Positions 56,030 to 64,000 of a stretch of 64,000 nt of DNA are shown in pieces. Positions within the stretch are counted from its first letter, which is position 1. Each line of letters starts with the position of its first letter. The stretch spans positions 105,319-169,318 of the forward strand of contig NZ_FQZK01000014.1 in the NCBI RefSeq assembly GCF_900141985.1. The letters run 5' to 3'. Under the pieces are notes generated by a model. It saw only the letters and a program-made list of their open reading frames with translations, was not told where the DNA came from and made no database searches. The stretch is from Nocardiopsis flavescens (GTDB taxonomy: Bacteria; Actinomycetota; Actinomycetes; Streptosporangiales; Streptosporangiaceae). Both the position numbers and the translations under genes were made by a program.

Positions 56030-56971
56030 ATGACGTTCGAGATCCGGCCGCTGGAAACGGCGGACGTCCCCACGGTCCTGCCGTTCCTGCGCGCCCACCA
56101 CCCCTACCGGGTCCTCACCGGGGAGGCCGTGCGGTGGCGGATGGAGCACCCCACCCCGCACGCCACGGACGTCCCGCTCGTGGCCGTGGACGCGGACGGC
56201 CGGATCGGGGGCTTCGTCCGCTCACTGCTCACCCGGCCCCGGGGCCGGGACCCGCACGGCCTGACCTTCCTCACCACCGTCGCGGAGCACCACCGCGGCG
56301 GCGGCCTGGCCTCCCTCCTGCTGACCGCCTCCGAGAAGGCCCTGGTGGAACGGGGAGCCCGCACGCTGCGGACCGAGGCCGCCGACGAGGCCGTCCAGGC
56401 GGGCGGCCCCGCCCTGCGCGAACTCGCCCTCGCGCACGGCTACGAGGCCGAGGACACCCACCACATCCTGGGCCTGGACCTGTCCCTGCTGCCGCCGGCG
56501 CCGGAACCGCCCGCGGGCGTCGAACTGCGCCCGTTCTCCGACTACGCCGACGACCCCGGGACGGTCTACGAACTCGACCGGAGCGCCAGCGCCGACGAAC
56601 CGGGCGCCGCGCCGGGGGTGGGCTTCATGTCGCTGGAGGACTGGATCGCCGGGCCCTGGGAACACCCGCTCTCCGACCCGGACCTGAGCCTGGTCTTCCT
56701 GCACGAGGGCACCCCGGCGGGCATCACCTGCTACGCCTCCGACAGGCGGACGCGCATGGAGTCGTCGATGACGGGAACCCTGCGCGAGTTCCGGGGGCGC
56801 GGGCTGGCGGGGTACGCCAAGCACACCGCGCTGCTGCGTGCGCGCGAACGGGGGTTCACCCACGCCACCACCGGCAACCACGAGAACAACGCACCGATGC
56901 TGGCCATCAACACCAGGCTGGGCTACTCGCTGCTGGGCCGGGAGACCGGCTACGTCAAGCCCGTCGGCTGA
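56030..56971 (+). CDS. double GNAT N-acetyltransferase
   Basis: 313 residues with two GNAT modules: FLTTVAEHHRGGGLASLLL (acetyl-CoA loop, about 80-98) and TGTLREFRGRGLAGYAKHTAL (about 248-268), followed by HATTGNHENNAPMLAINTRLGY. The ATG has TAAGCT (56018-56023) six bases upstream and no ribosome-binding site, so it is probably leaderless. Acceptor unknown. Tandem GNATs of this size are common in Streptomyces-type genomes. Confidence 0.88.
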   Translation: MTFEIRPLETADVPTVLPFLRAHHPYRVLTGEAVRWRMEHPTPHATDVPLVAVDADGRIGGFVRSLLTRPRGRDPHGLTFLTTVAEHHRGGGLASLLLTASEKALVERGARTLRTEAADEAVQAGGPALRELALAHGYEAEDTHHILGLDLSLLPPAPEPPAGVELRPFSDYADDPGTVYELDRSASADEPGAAPGVGFMSLEDWIAGPWEHPLSDPDLSLVFLHEGTPAGITCYASDRRTRMESSMTGTLREFRGRGLAGYAKHTALLRARERGFTHATTGNHENNAPMLAINTRLGYSLLGRETGYVKPVG

Positions 56972-56973
56972 CC

Positions 56974-56992
56974 GCCCGCCTCAGGGGCGGGC
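56974..56992. terminator. hairpin at the convergent GNAT/NUDIX ends
   Basis: GCCCGCC and GGCGGGC with a 5-base loop, overlapping the end of the NUDIX gene. Confidence 0.45.
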
Positions 56993-57385
56993 GCCGGGCA
57001 GGCCCAGGGCCCGCAGCAGGTGGGCGTAGAGGCCGTCGGGCCACGACAGGCACTCCTCGGGCGGCAGGACGTCGAACTCGCGGACCTCGACCGTCTCGAA
57101 CTCGCCGCTGAGGGGCACCGACCCCAGGACGGGGGCGTGGGTGACGACGGTGACGTGGCCGTCGGCGAGGACGTAGTGGCCGACCGCCCGCACCTCGCCC
57201 AGCGTCGCCCCGGCCTCCTCCGCCGCCTCGCGCCGCGCGGTGTCGGCCACGCCCTCCCCGGCCTCGGCGTGCCCGCCGGGGAACTCCCAGGCGCGCCGCC
57301 GGTGCCGCACCATCAGTGCCCGGCCGCCCCGGCGGGTCAGGCACACCACGGAGTCGTACGCCGGGGGCAGGACCCCCAGACGCAC
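56981..57385 (-). CDS. NUDIX hydrolase
   Basis: 134 residues from a GTG at 57385 without a clear ribosome-binding site. The NUDIX box GHAEAGEGVADTARREAAEE matches Gx5Ex7REUxEExGU. Probably sanitises a nucleotide diphosphate derivative; the substrate is not evident. It follows the RGG/TPR gene by 53 bases in the same direction and may be co-transcribed. Confidence 0.9.
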   Translation of the reverse strand: MRLGVLPPAYDSVVCLTRRGGRALMVRHRRRAWEFPGGHAEAGEGVADTARREAAEEAGATLGEVRAVGHYVLADGHVTVVTHAPVLGSVPLSGEFETVEVREFDVLPPEECLSWPDGLYAHLLRALGLPGARP

Positions 57386-57438
57386 GACGGCACCGCCGAG
57401 CGGTTCACTCCCGCCCGGCGGTGCCGTCGCATCCCGAC

Positions 57439-59493
57439 TCAGCCGCGCTCCCCGCCGTCCGCGTCGCGCTTGACGGCGTCGTCGCGAACCTCGTCGGCGT
57501 CGTCGCCGTCGTCGGCCCGGTCACCGTCGTCACTCCGGACCGCGGTGTCCCCGGCCCGGTCGCCGTCCTCGTCCCCGGTCCCGTCGTCGAAGCCGTCCTC
57601 GACACCGGGGCCGTCCCCCTCGTCGGGACCGACCTCGTCCTCGCGGGCCCGCACGTCACGGGCGGGAGCGGCGGGAGCGGCCTCCGGCTCGTCCTCCGGC
57701 TCCGAGAAGTCCTGCTCCTCGGCGTCGGTCCAGACGATGCCGTCCTCCAGGTCCACGTCGACCAGCTCGACACCCTCCAGGACGGCCAGGCGCTCGTCGG
57801 CGTCGGTCACACCGTCGGTGTCCACGGCGGACGCGCGCGAGAAGTACTCGCGGGCGTCCTCCACCCGGCCCAGCTCCTCCAGGACGTCGGCGTAGGCGTA
57901 GAAGAGGCGCGCGATCCACGGACGGGCCCGGCGCTCCTTGAGCTCCGGCACCTGGAGCTCGGCCAGAGCCGCCTTGGTGTCGCCCATGTCCCGCCGGGCG
58001 CCGGCCGCCACGATGCGCAGCTCGATGCGCTCGGCGGCGTCCAGCTGCTCGGCGGCGGGGTCCCCGGTGATCTCCAGGGCCCGTTCCGGGCGGCCCAGGC
58101 CGCGCTCGCAGTCGGCCATGATCGCCAGGAAGTTGTCCCGGCCGCTCATCCGCCGCGCCGCGCGCAGGTCGGAGAGGGCCTCCTGCCACTTGCCGACCGT
58201 GTAAGCGGCCACACCGGAGGCCTCACGGACGCCGGGCACCCGGGAGGCCTTGCGCCGGGCGTAGGCGGCGTGGGTGTAGGCCCGCTCGGGGTCCTCGTCC
58301 ACGAGGAGGCCGGCGGCCACGATGTGCTTGCCGACCAGCTCCGCCAGGGACTTGGGCAGCGAGCTGAGGTCGCGCCTGGTGTCCGAGTCGAGCTGGTCGT
58401 AGGTCGCCTCCTCGGGAAGCGGCGGTGCGATGTCCGCGGGGTCCCGGTCCTCACGGGGACCGCCCCGGTCGTCGCGGCCCCGGTACCCGCCCCGGTCGTT
58501 GCGGTATCCGCCACCGCGCCGGTCGTCCCGCCGGTCACCACGGTAACCGCCGCGGTCGTCCCGACCCCGGGGACCACCGCGATCGTCACGCCGGTCCCGG
58601 TCGCCACCACGGTAGCCACCGCGGTCATCGCGGCCCTGGTAACCACCCTCACGGCGGTAACCGCCCCGGTCACGGTCACCACCACGGAACCCGCCCTCAC
58701 GACGGTCACCACCGCGGTAACCGCCGTGGTCGTCCCGACCCCGGGGACCGCCGCGATCGTCACGCCGGTCCCGGTCACCACCACGGTCGTCACGCCGCTG
58801 GTAGCCGCCCTCACGGCGGTCGCCACCGCGAGAACCGCCCCGGTCGTCACGCCGGTCCCGGTCACCACCACGGAACCCGCCCTCACGACGGTCGCCGCCC
58901 CGGTCGTCCCGCCGCTGGTAGCCGCCGCGATCGTCGCGGCCCTGGTAACCGCCGCGGTCGTCGCGCCGGTCCCGGTCGCCACCACGGTAACCGCCACGGT
59001 CATCGCGGCCCTGGTAGCCGCCCTCACGACGGTCGCCACCGCGGAACCCGCCCCGGTCGTCACGCCGGTCCCGGTCACCACCACGGTAACCGCCACGGTC
59101 ATCACGGCCCTGGTAGCCGCCACGGTCATTCCTACCGTCGCGGTCGCCGCGGTAGCCGCCTTCACGGCGGTCGCCGCCGCGGAACCCGCCACTGCGGTCG
59201 TCGCGCCGGTCATCGCGGCCCCGGTAACCACCGCGGTCATCCCCGCCGCGGTCGTCCCGGCGGTCCCGGTCACCGCCACGGTAACCGCCACGGTCATCAC
59301 GGCCCCGGTAACCACCACGGTCCCGGTCGCCGCCGCGGAACCCGCCGCTGCGGTCGTCGCGGTCGCCCCGGTATCCGGAACGGGAGCGGGAGTCGTCACC
59401 ACGTCCCCGACCGTAAGACGCGCCTGAGCGGTCACCGCTGTGCTCGTTCGCTCCGGAGTCCTGGCGGTCTCCCGATCGGCTGTCCTCAGTCAT
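57439..59493 (-). CDS. TPR-like protein with a giant RGG-repeat N-terminus
   Basis: 684 residues in three parts. Residues 20-350 are low-complexity arginine/glycine/aspartate sequence built from units such as GGYRGRDDRGG, GGDRDRRDD and FRGGDRREGG. Residues 352-590 form a helical TPR-like domain (KHIVAAGLLVDEDPERAYTH, ALSDLRAARRMSGRDNFLAI, REYFSRASAV) known from actinobacterial proteins with much shorter N-termini. Residues 595-684 are acidic (DEGDGPG, DDGDRADDGDDAD). RGG/RGRDD arrays bind RNA and drive condensate formation in other proteins; that is inference here. A 26-base stem-loop lies in its 5' leader. Confidence 0.85.
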   Translation of the reverse strand: MTEDSRSGDRQDSGANEHSGDRSGASYGRGRGDDSRSRSGYRGDRDDRSGGFRGGDRDRGGYRGRDDRGGYRGGDRDRRDDRGGDDRGGYRGRDDRRDDRSGGFRGGDRREGGYRGDRDGRNDRGGYQGRDDRGGYRGGDRDRRDDRGGFRGGDRREGGYQGRDDRGGYRGGDRDRRDDRGGYQGRDDRGGYQRRDDRGGDRREGGFRGGDRDRRDDRGGSRGGDRREGGYQRRDDRGGDRDRRDDRGGPRGRDDHGGYRGGDRREGGFRGGDRDRGGYRREGGYQGRDDRGGYRGGDRDRRDDRGGPRGRDDRGGYRGDRRDDRRGGGYRNDRGGYRGRDDRGGPREDRDPADIAPPLPEEATYDQLDSDTRRDLSSLPKSLAELVGKHIVAAGLLVDEDPERAYTHAAYARRKASRVPGVREASGVAAYTVGKWQEALSDLRAARRMSGRDNFLAIMADCERGLGRPERALEITGDPAAEQLDAAERIELRIVAAGARRDMGDTKAALAELQVPELKERRARPWIARLFYAYADVLEELGRVEDAREYFSRASAVDTDGVTDADERLAVLEGVELVDVDLEDGIVWTDAEEQDFSEPEDEPEAAPAAPARDVRAREDEVGPDEGDGPGVEDGFDDGTGDEDGDRAGDTAVRSDDGDRADDGDDADEVRDDAVKRDADGGERG
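58446..59436 (-). repeat. in-frame tandem repeat region encoding RGG units
   Basis: About 990 bases of related 9-33 base units (such as GGTTACCGTGG-type words read on the minus strand) encode residues 20-350 of the TPR-like protein. The repeats keep the reading frame; copy number is likely to vary between strains. Confidence 0.85.
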
Positions 59494-59518
59494 CCAACCC
59501 GTCCGTCAACAGTCAAAA

Positions 59519-59544
59519 GCGCTGCCACTGAGCAGTAGCAGCGC
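59519..59544 (-). promoter_or_regulatory. leader stem-loop of the RGG/TPR gene
   Basis: On the minus strand GCGCTGC and GCAGCGC with inner ACTG/CAGT form an interrupted palindrome, ending 26 bases before the ATG. A -10-like TAAGCT is the complement of 59565-59570, so the hairpin would be in the mRNA leader. It might be bound by the protein itself; speculative. Confidence 0.4.
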
Positions 59545-59762
59545 ATCAAGTACTCGTGCCGTCCAGCTTACGTCATCGAGTAGATGGGCACCGCCAAAGT
59601 CCAAGTGCTCAAAGTCCCAGCCCAGCGCGGAACAGCGGCCTCCACAGCCGCCGTTGGAGGCCGGCACCGGCCCCTGCCCAGCGGGCCTGGAGCACGTGGT
59701 CCCCGACCCGGCCGAAGCGCCTGGTCCCAGTCACTGAGGTGACCGGGGGCCTGCGCCATGGT

Positions 59763-60380
59763 GGTTTTTCACCCGACCGGTGCGCCCGGCCCCCGCCGGT
59801 CGGCGGACCGGGGCCTTCGCCATGGCCGGAGGGTGTCGCTCCCAGCTCAGGTGACGGGGGTGAGAGCTCGACCGGAGTTCTCCGAAAGCTCAGCCATGTG
59901 GAAAGGGCGGCCAGCGGAGCGTGGACCTGGCCCCGGCGCAGTCGGTGGGCGGCAGAGCGCTGGGCCGGTGCGTTCGATGCACGTCCGGAGCGGTGGGGGT
60001 GTCATCCGGGGCTGGGTCGAGCGAGGCGATCCCAGCCCGACCGCTTGGGGTGGGAGGAATGCCCCCTGCAAAGGGTGGGGGGCGCGAGGAGCGGCCCGTA
60101 CGTAGAGCACACCCATGCCCTCCCAACGCCGTAGGGGGTGAAGCGTGCACGGTCTCTGGGCCCCGGGCACAGCCCGTGAGCATGGAGCGGCACCCCGACT
60201 CCAGGGGGTTGACGAGGGCGTACCCGGCTCCGCAGACCCATGGGGGTGAGGGGCCGCGGGTACCCTCCCCGCCCAGCCGGTGGGGGTTGTCCACCCGCCT
60301 GGAGCCCCCGGCCACGGCCGGAGGGCATCGCTCCCACGCAAGGTCGCGCGGGGTGGAGGCCGCGGGTACTCGCCCGGCCC
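59763..60380 (+). repeat. long intergenic repeat, copy A (plus)
   Basis: First copy of a roughly 600-base repeat family. Landmarks in order: GGTTTTTCACCCGACCGG, GTGAGAGCTCGACCGGAGTT, GGTCGAGCGAGGCGATCCCA, CGGCCCGTACGTAGAGCACA and CATGCCCTCCCAACGCC. Copies B and C carry the same blocks on the other strand. Frames are not conserved between copies, so I call it non-coding. Stretch 59545-59762 holds only a leader region and a short block related to the repeat. Confidence 0.75.
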
Positions 60381-60447
60381 GCCGCAGGGGGTTTCGGGGC
60401 ACGCTCCCGGAACCTCCGCCCGAGGGGGTGAGACGAACTCCGAGGTC

Positions 60448-60650
60448 TCCAGAACGGTCACCCGTTGGGAAGGGCGGTCTGTGGTCGCGCCCGGCCAGGA
60501 CCTTTGGTTTCCAGGACGGTCACCGCTTGGGAAGGTACAGACCGGCGGAGCCGGATCCGCCCCCACGATGCAACTGGCGGCAGACCACCGGGCAGGAGCG
60601 TTGGATGCACGTCCCGGGTGGTGGGGGTGTGCTGTCCGGGGGCGAGGCCT
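60448..60650 (+). repeat. partial diverged copy of the intergenic repeat
   Basis: CACGTCC, GGTGGGGGTGT and CTGTCCGGGG-like blocks (about 60565-60650) resemble the middle of copy A. Before it, CGGTCACC followed by TTGGGAAGG occurs twice (about 60454 and 60516). The rest of 60381-60790 shows no supported gene; ORFs there lack ribosome-binding sites. Confidence 0.55.
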
Positions 60651-60789
60651 GCCCCGCCCCACCACGTGGAAACGGAGGAAGGGTCCGACCGGAAGCGCGC
60701 GGTCGCTCCCGACCTCGCTTGGAACACCAGCCCCAGACGCAGTAACCCGCACCCAAGCGCCCTCCCGCACCACGACACACCGAGGCCGC

Positions 60790-61420
60790 GAGCAAGCAGG
60801 TGCGCGCGGCCTTCACCCCCGCGCGGTCGAGCGAGCAGGTACGCGCGGCTTCCACCCCCTGCGACCAGGCAGTGCGGCACCCTCCGGCTGGGGTTGGGGG
60901 CTCCGGGCGGGTGGACAACCCCCAGGGGCGCGGCGGAGCAGGTGCGCGCGGCCTTCACCCCCGTGTGTCTGCGGAGGGAGGTACGCCTTCCCCACACCCC
61001 CCGGGGTCGGGGTGCCGATCAACGCTCACCGGCTGTGCCTTGGGCCCCAAGACAGCGCACGTTTCACCCCCTATGGCATTGGGAGGGCATGGGTGTGCTC
61101 TACGTACGGGCCGCTCCTCGCGCGCCTGGTCCTTTTCAGGGGGCATTCCTCCCGCCGCTGGGTCTGGGCTGGGATCGCCTCGCTCGACCCAGCCCCGGAA
61201 GACACCCCCGCCACCGGCGACGTGCGCCCAACGCTTCCCACTGAAAATCTGCCGCCCACCGACTGCGCCGGGGCCAGGTCCACGCTCCGCTGGCCGCCCA
61301 CCCCAAGCGGCTGAGCTTTTGGAAAACTCCGGTCGAGCTCTCACCCCCACAACCTGAGCGAGGAGCGACACCCTCCCGCTCTGGCCGGGGTCGCGGTCCG
61401 CCGACCGGCAGTGGCCGGGC
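60790..61420 (-). repeat. long intergenic repeat, copy B (minus)
   Basis: Same block order as copy A but inverted. It ends on the right with CGGTCCGCCGACCGG and begins on the left with several short GTGCGCGCGGCCTTCACCCC-type repeats (about 60798, 60834, 60938). The region from 61421 to the TetR gene (61666) continues with related short blocks (about 61545 and 61649) and no gene. Confidence 0.75.
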
Positions 61421-61666
61421 GCCCTGGTTCGGGTGGCCGGGCACTCCGGTTCGGAGAACAACCACTACGGCACAGGCCCCGGTCCAATCCCGGGCAGTGG
61501 CCGGGCGCCCCGAGCGGATGGACAAACCCCTAAAAGCAGGACGGAGCAGATACCCGCAGCTCTCACCCCCCACAACTTCAGCAGGGAGCGACACCCTCCC
61601 GCCGTGGCCGAGACCCCCGGTGGGTGGGCAGCCCCTGGAGCAGAGCGGGAAAGGTGCCTGCGGCCT

Positions 61667-62275
61667 TCACCCCACGCCATCACTCATGACCGCGTCGACC
61701 GCCATGTACAACGTCTCGTTCTCACTCCGAAGGATCCCCTCCTCTGCGGGAAGCGCTCTCTCCAGCGCAAGCCCGTTGAGAATCGTGAGCAGGAAGTTCA
61801 CCCGCCGAGAGGTGTCCCCTGCGGGGATCGCCCCCTCGTTGGTGAGCACCGTCAGCCAGTACTCCACACGCCGCCGGCCCTCTTGCTCAAGCGCGAAGTA
61901 CGCCTGCCGCACCTGTTCGGTCGGTTCGGAAAGGATGAACTGCTCGTAGAGGACCCGCGACGCCTCCCGCGCACGGGTTCCCACGCCGGCGGGAGCAAGG
62001 ACCTGGCGCAAGCAGTCGACGAGGCGGTCCCGGGCGGAAACGGTCCGGTCGTTGATCCGGCCCTCGGAGACGACGACGTCGTACAGGCGGGTCAGCACCT
62101 CGTCCTGGAGTTCGCGCTGGGTCGGGAAGTGGTACCTGAGGGACCCGGTGCTCACCCCAGCCCTCGCGGCGACCCCGCGCACGCTGAGCTTGGCGCCGGG
62201 GTTCTCCCCGATCATCTTCATCGCCGCCAGCAGAACCCTGTCGCGGCTGCCGAGCCGCTCGTACTCGTCCGTCAT
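61667..62275 (-). CDS. TetR-family transcriptional regulator
   Basis: 202 residues from the ATG at 62275 with GGAGG eight bases upstream; an in-frame start at 62314 would fall in the operator. N-terminal helix-turn-helix (SVRGVAARAGVSTGSLRYHFPTQREL, split around residues 33-58) and an all-helical ligand domain. Divergent from a membrane-protein gene with two palindromic operators in between, so it probably represses both genes. Ligand unknown. Confidence 0.92.
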   Translation of the reverse strand: MTDEYERLGSRDRVLLAAMKMIGENPGAKLSVRGVAARAGVSTGSLRYHFPTQRELQDEVLTRLYDVVVSEGRINDRTVSARDRLVDCLRQVLAPAGVGTRAREASRVLYEQFILSEPTEQVRQAYFALEQEGRRRVEYWLTVLTNEGAIPAGDTSRRVNFLLTILNGLALERALPAEEGILRSENETLYMAVDAVMSDGVG

Positions 62276-62306
62276 CTCGTGGACCTCCGCTTCATCAGAC
62301 CACCTT

Positions 62307-62358
62307 ACTAGCACACTGTGATAGTTTGCCGTTCAGGGATGTATCACAGTGTGCTAGT
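62307..62358. promoter_or_regulatory. double palindromic TetR operator
   Basis: ACTAGCACACTGTGATA (62307-62323) and its exact complement (62342-62358) form a perfect 17-base inverted repeat with an 18-base spacer. Each half is itself a near-palindrome (TAnCACAnTGTGnTA), so two TetR dimers could bind, centres 33 bases apart, over the divergent promoters. Confidence 0.8.
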
Positions 62359-62460
62359 CCGGTCAGGGGAACCCGTTGGACCGGTGCAGGGGACGGAACC
62401 GAACGGGACGGCACCCGCCCCGGAGACCGACACAGAGGCCGGCACAGAGAGCGGGGAATC

Positions 62461-63114
62461 GTGTTCAAGGCATGGCGGCGCGAACGGGCGATCCGACGGG
62501 TCCAACAGGGCGACGGGCGCCCCCTCAAGCCGCTCCGCTGGTGGCAGGTGCCGTTCGGGCGTTCACTGTTCCACCTCTACCCCTCCCCCGACGGGCTGCG
62601 CCCGGGAACCTACACCGTCGACATCAAGCACTGGGGCGACAAGGACGGGGAGATCTCCGCGGATCTCTACCTCGACGGCCGCCACCACGCCCGTTCCAAG
62701 ACCCCCGCCGCCTTCCCCGTGGAAGGCGGCCTCATCGAGGTCGCGATGAGCGGCTTCGGACTCAAGCGCTGCCACTACGTCACCGCCGAGGGCGAGGAGC
62801 ACCAGCTCGTTCCGGACCCGAAGTCCAGTGCGGGCAGACGGGCCCGCCTCGAACACGACCACCCGGCACTGAGCCGCACGATCGGCACCGTGTCGGTGCT
62901 CATGCTCGTCATCGGGGTGGGCCTGAACCTCGTGCAGATCGCCGAACCGCTGTCGCAGATACCGCCGATCGCGGAGAACCTGGGGACCTTCACCTCGCCC
63001 GTCCGGTTGCCCTTCTGGCTCAACTTCACGCTCGCCGTGGGGGCTGCGCTGGCCAGTACAGAGCGGGCGCTGAGGCTGCGCTACCACTGGCTGCTGGATG
63101 CGGGCGGGAACTGA
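62461..63114 (+). CDS. membrane protein controlled with TetR
   Basis: 217 residues from a GTG with GGGGA just upstream. N-terminal basic stretch, a beta-rich soluble part (YTVDIKHWGDKDGEISADLYLDG split, about 50-72) and two hydrophobic segments near the C-terminus (about 142-160 and 180-197). I do not recognise the family. The operator pair and divergent layout make it the likely TetR target. Downstream DNA is repeat. Confidence 0.75.
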   Translation: MFKAWRRERAIRRVQQGDGRPLKPLRWWQVPFGRSLFHLYPSPDGLRPGTYTVDIKHWGDKDGEISADLYLDGRHHARSKTPAAFPVEGGLIEVAMSGFGLKRCHYVTAEGEEHQLVPDPKSSAGRRARLEHDHPALSRTIGTVSVLMLVIGVGLNLVQIAEPLSQIPPIAENLGTFTSPVRLPFWLNFTLAVGAALASTERALRLRYHWLLDAGGN

Positions 63115-63176
63115 GGGCGGGAAACGGGTCCGGGGTCGCGCGTGTGTGCCGCCTCCACCCCCACATGGCCGAGCGG

Positions 63177-63786
63177 AGCAGGTGCGCGTGGCCTTACCCC
63201 GAGCGACCTGGCGTGGACGCGACACCCTCCCGCTGTGGCCGAGGGCTCCGGGCGGGTGGACGACCCCCCGTGGTGCGGCCGGCAGATAAGCGCGGCCTTC
63301 ACCCCCACGGGTTCGCGGAGCCGAGTACGCCCTCCCCACACCCCCTGGGGTCGGGGTATGGATCAACGCTCACGGGTTGTGCCTGGGGCCCGAAGACCGT
63401 GCACGTTTCACCCCCTACGGCGTTGGGAGGGCATGGGTGTGCTCTACGTACGGGCCGCTTGCCGCGCCCACCGCCCTTTTCAGGGGGCATTCCTCCCGCC
63501 GCTGTGTCTGGGGTGGGATCGCCTCGCTCGACCCAGCCCCGGATGACACCCCCACCACCGGCGACGTGCATCGAACGCACCGCCCCAGTGGTCTGCCGTG
63601 CGCCGACCGCGCCGGGGCCAGGTCCACGCTCCGCTGGCCGCCCTTTCCAAGCGGCCGGGCTTTCGGAGAACTCCGGTCGAGCTCTCACCCCCTGCGGCCA
63701 GGGTGAGAGCGACGCTCTACGGCTGTGGCGCAGGTCGCGGTCCGCCAACCGGCTGGGGCCGACCACCCCGGTCGGGTGAAAAACCC
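63177..63786 (-). repeat. long intergenic repeat, copy C (minus)
   Basis: Inverted relative to A and direct relative to B, with the same landmarks: the short GCGCGGCCTTCACCCC unit near 63288, then TACGTACGGGCCGCT, GGGATCGCCTCGCTCGACCC, ACTCCGGTCGAGCTCTCACC and finally GTCGGGTGAAAAACC (63772-63786). It is the mirror image of the start of copy A. Region 63115-63176 holds nothing else. Confidence 0.75.
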
Positions 63787-63812
63787 TCCAGCCGGCCACC
63801 CCCACACCACAC

Positions 63813-63831
63813 AAAAAAAGGGGGCCGCCCC
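63813..63831 (-). terminator. rRNA operon terminator
   Basis: On the minus strand a GGGG/CCCC stem is followed by CTTTTTTT (63813-63820 on the plus strand read as A7). A second T7 tract lies immediately after the 5S gene (63905-63911). Confidence 0.65.
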
Positions 63832-63912
63832 AAGGACAACCCCCCACAACACACCCCAACAACAGGGAAAGCCCCCCGCCAAAAGACGAGGGGCCCTCAA
63901 CCCGAAAAAAAC

Positions 63913-64000
63913 CGTGGCAGCAACCTACTCTCCCACCCCACCACAGGGCAGTACCATCAGCGCAAGGAGACTTAACGACCGGGTTCGGAAAGTAACCGGG
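63913..64000 (-). rRNA. rrf: 5S ribosomal RNA, 3' part
   Basis: Read on the minus strand, the segment contains TTCCGAACCCGG, GATGGTACTGC and GGGAGAGTAGG, the conserved 5S landmarks, and ends near 63913 just before the T-tract. Its 5' third is beyond the right edge; an rrn operon therefore lies to the right in the same direction. Confidence 0.9.

Noticed and set aside
57316..59427. Plus-strand ORF rich in Val/Thr/Ala/Pro repeats
   Set aside because: It is the antisense of the RGG repeat region; the minus-strand product has a conserved C-terminal domain and a start signal.
59847..63862. Many ORFs in the repeats, such as those with WVCSTYGPL-type sequence
   Set aside because: No ribosome-binding sites, and indels between copies A, B and C break the frame, so the repeat is not under protein-coding constraint.

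Overview
The window is very high-G+C actinobacterial DNA. WhiA, RbpA, SteA and MctB, the GTG starts, and the linkage uvrC-rapZ-yvcK-whiA-gap-pgk-tpiA-secG point to a sporulating, mycelial actinobacterium. Nocardiopsaceae (Nocardiopsis-like) is my best guess, but nothing in the sequence fixes the genus. Genes are densely packed, often with 4-base GTGA or ATGA start/stop overlaps. A partial 5S rRNA gene closes the right edge.

Left edge (1-4190): a compact type III CRISPR-like module. It has a RAMP/Cas7-like gene cut by the edge, a Cas10-like palm protein without an HD domain, a small divergent ORF and a Cas6-like protein. I see no CRISPR array, Cas1 or Cas2. The 9-mer GTCCGAGAG precedes every transcript of the module, always pointing toward the gene and twice before the Cas6-like gene. 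This is the best candidate here for an undescribed system.

4.2-9.1 kb: a DUF1697 gene, a hypothetical gene whose 3' end is duplicated beyond its stop, a DUF485 plus sodium:solute symporter pair, and a small Lsr2-like metal-binding protein. 9.3-17.2 kb: a histidine-utilisation operon (hutH-hutU-M20 amidohydrolase-hutF-hutI) with a divergent IclR regulator. It uses the formiminoglutamate deiminase route, with an M20 enzyme where a formylglutamate hydrolase is expected.

17-34 kb: housekeeping genes. These include rbpA, secG, the triose section of glycolysis (tpiA, pgk, gap), whiA, an inserted DUF488 gene, yvcK, rapZ, uvrC, an MscS channel, a Tat/lipoprotein-type Rieske protein and uvrA behind a LexA box. 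terC (34-35 kb) follows a recognisable yybP-ykoY (Mn2+) riboswitch with a plausible anti-Shine-Dalgarno switch.

35.4-52 kb: an envelope and cell-division block (GT4, MurJ-like flippase, MraY/WecA-like protein, MctB, SteA) followed by recN, nadK, tlyA, small conserved genes, SCP2-like, DUF1015, a serine hydrolase, an AAC(3)-like acetyltransferase and a HAD phosphatase. This is an expanded version of the Rv1692-Rv1698 neighbourhood of mycobacteria. 52-59.5 kb: a short SSB-like protein, an MBL hydrolase, a secreted tripeptidyl-peptidase-like hydrolase, a double GNAT, a NUDIX enzyme, and a 684-residue protein with a roughly 330-residue RGG/YRGRDDRGG repeat region ahead of a TPR-like domain.

59.5-64 kb: gene-poor DNA with three long diverged copies of a non-coding repeat (one plus, two minus) and a partial copy. 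They surround a TetR gene with two palindromic operators and a divergent membrane-protein gene. The rRNA operon end (terminator and partial 5S, minus strand) follows.
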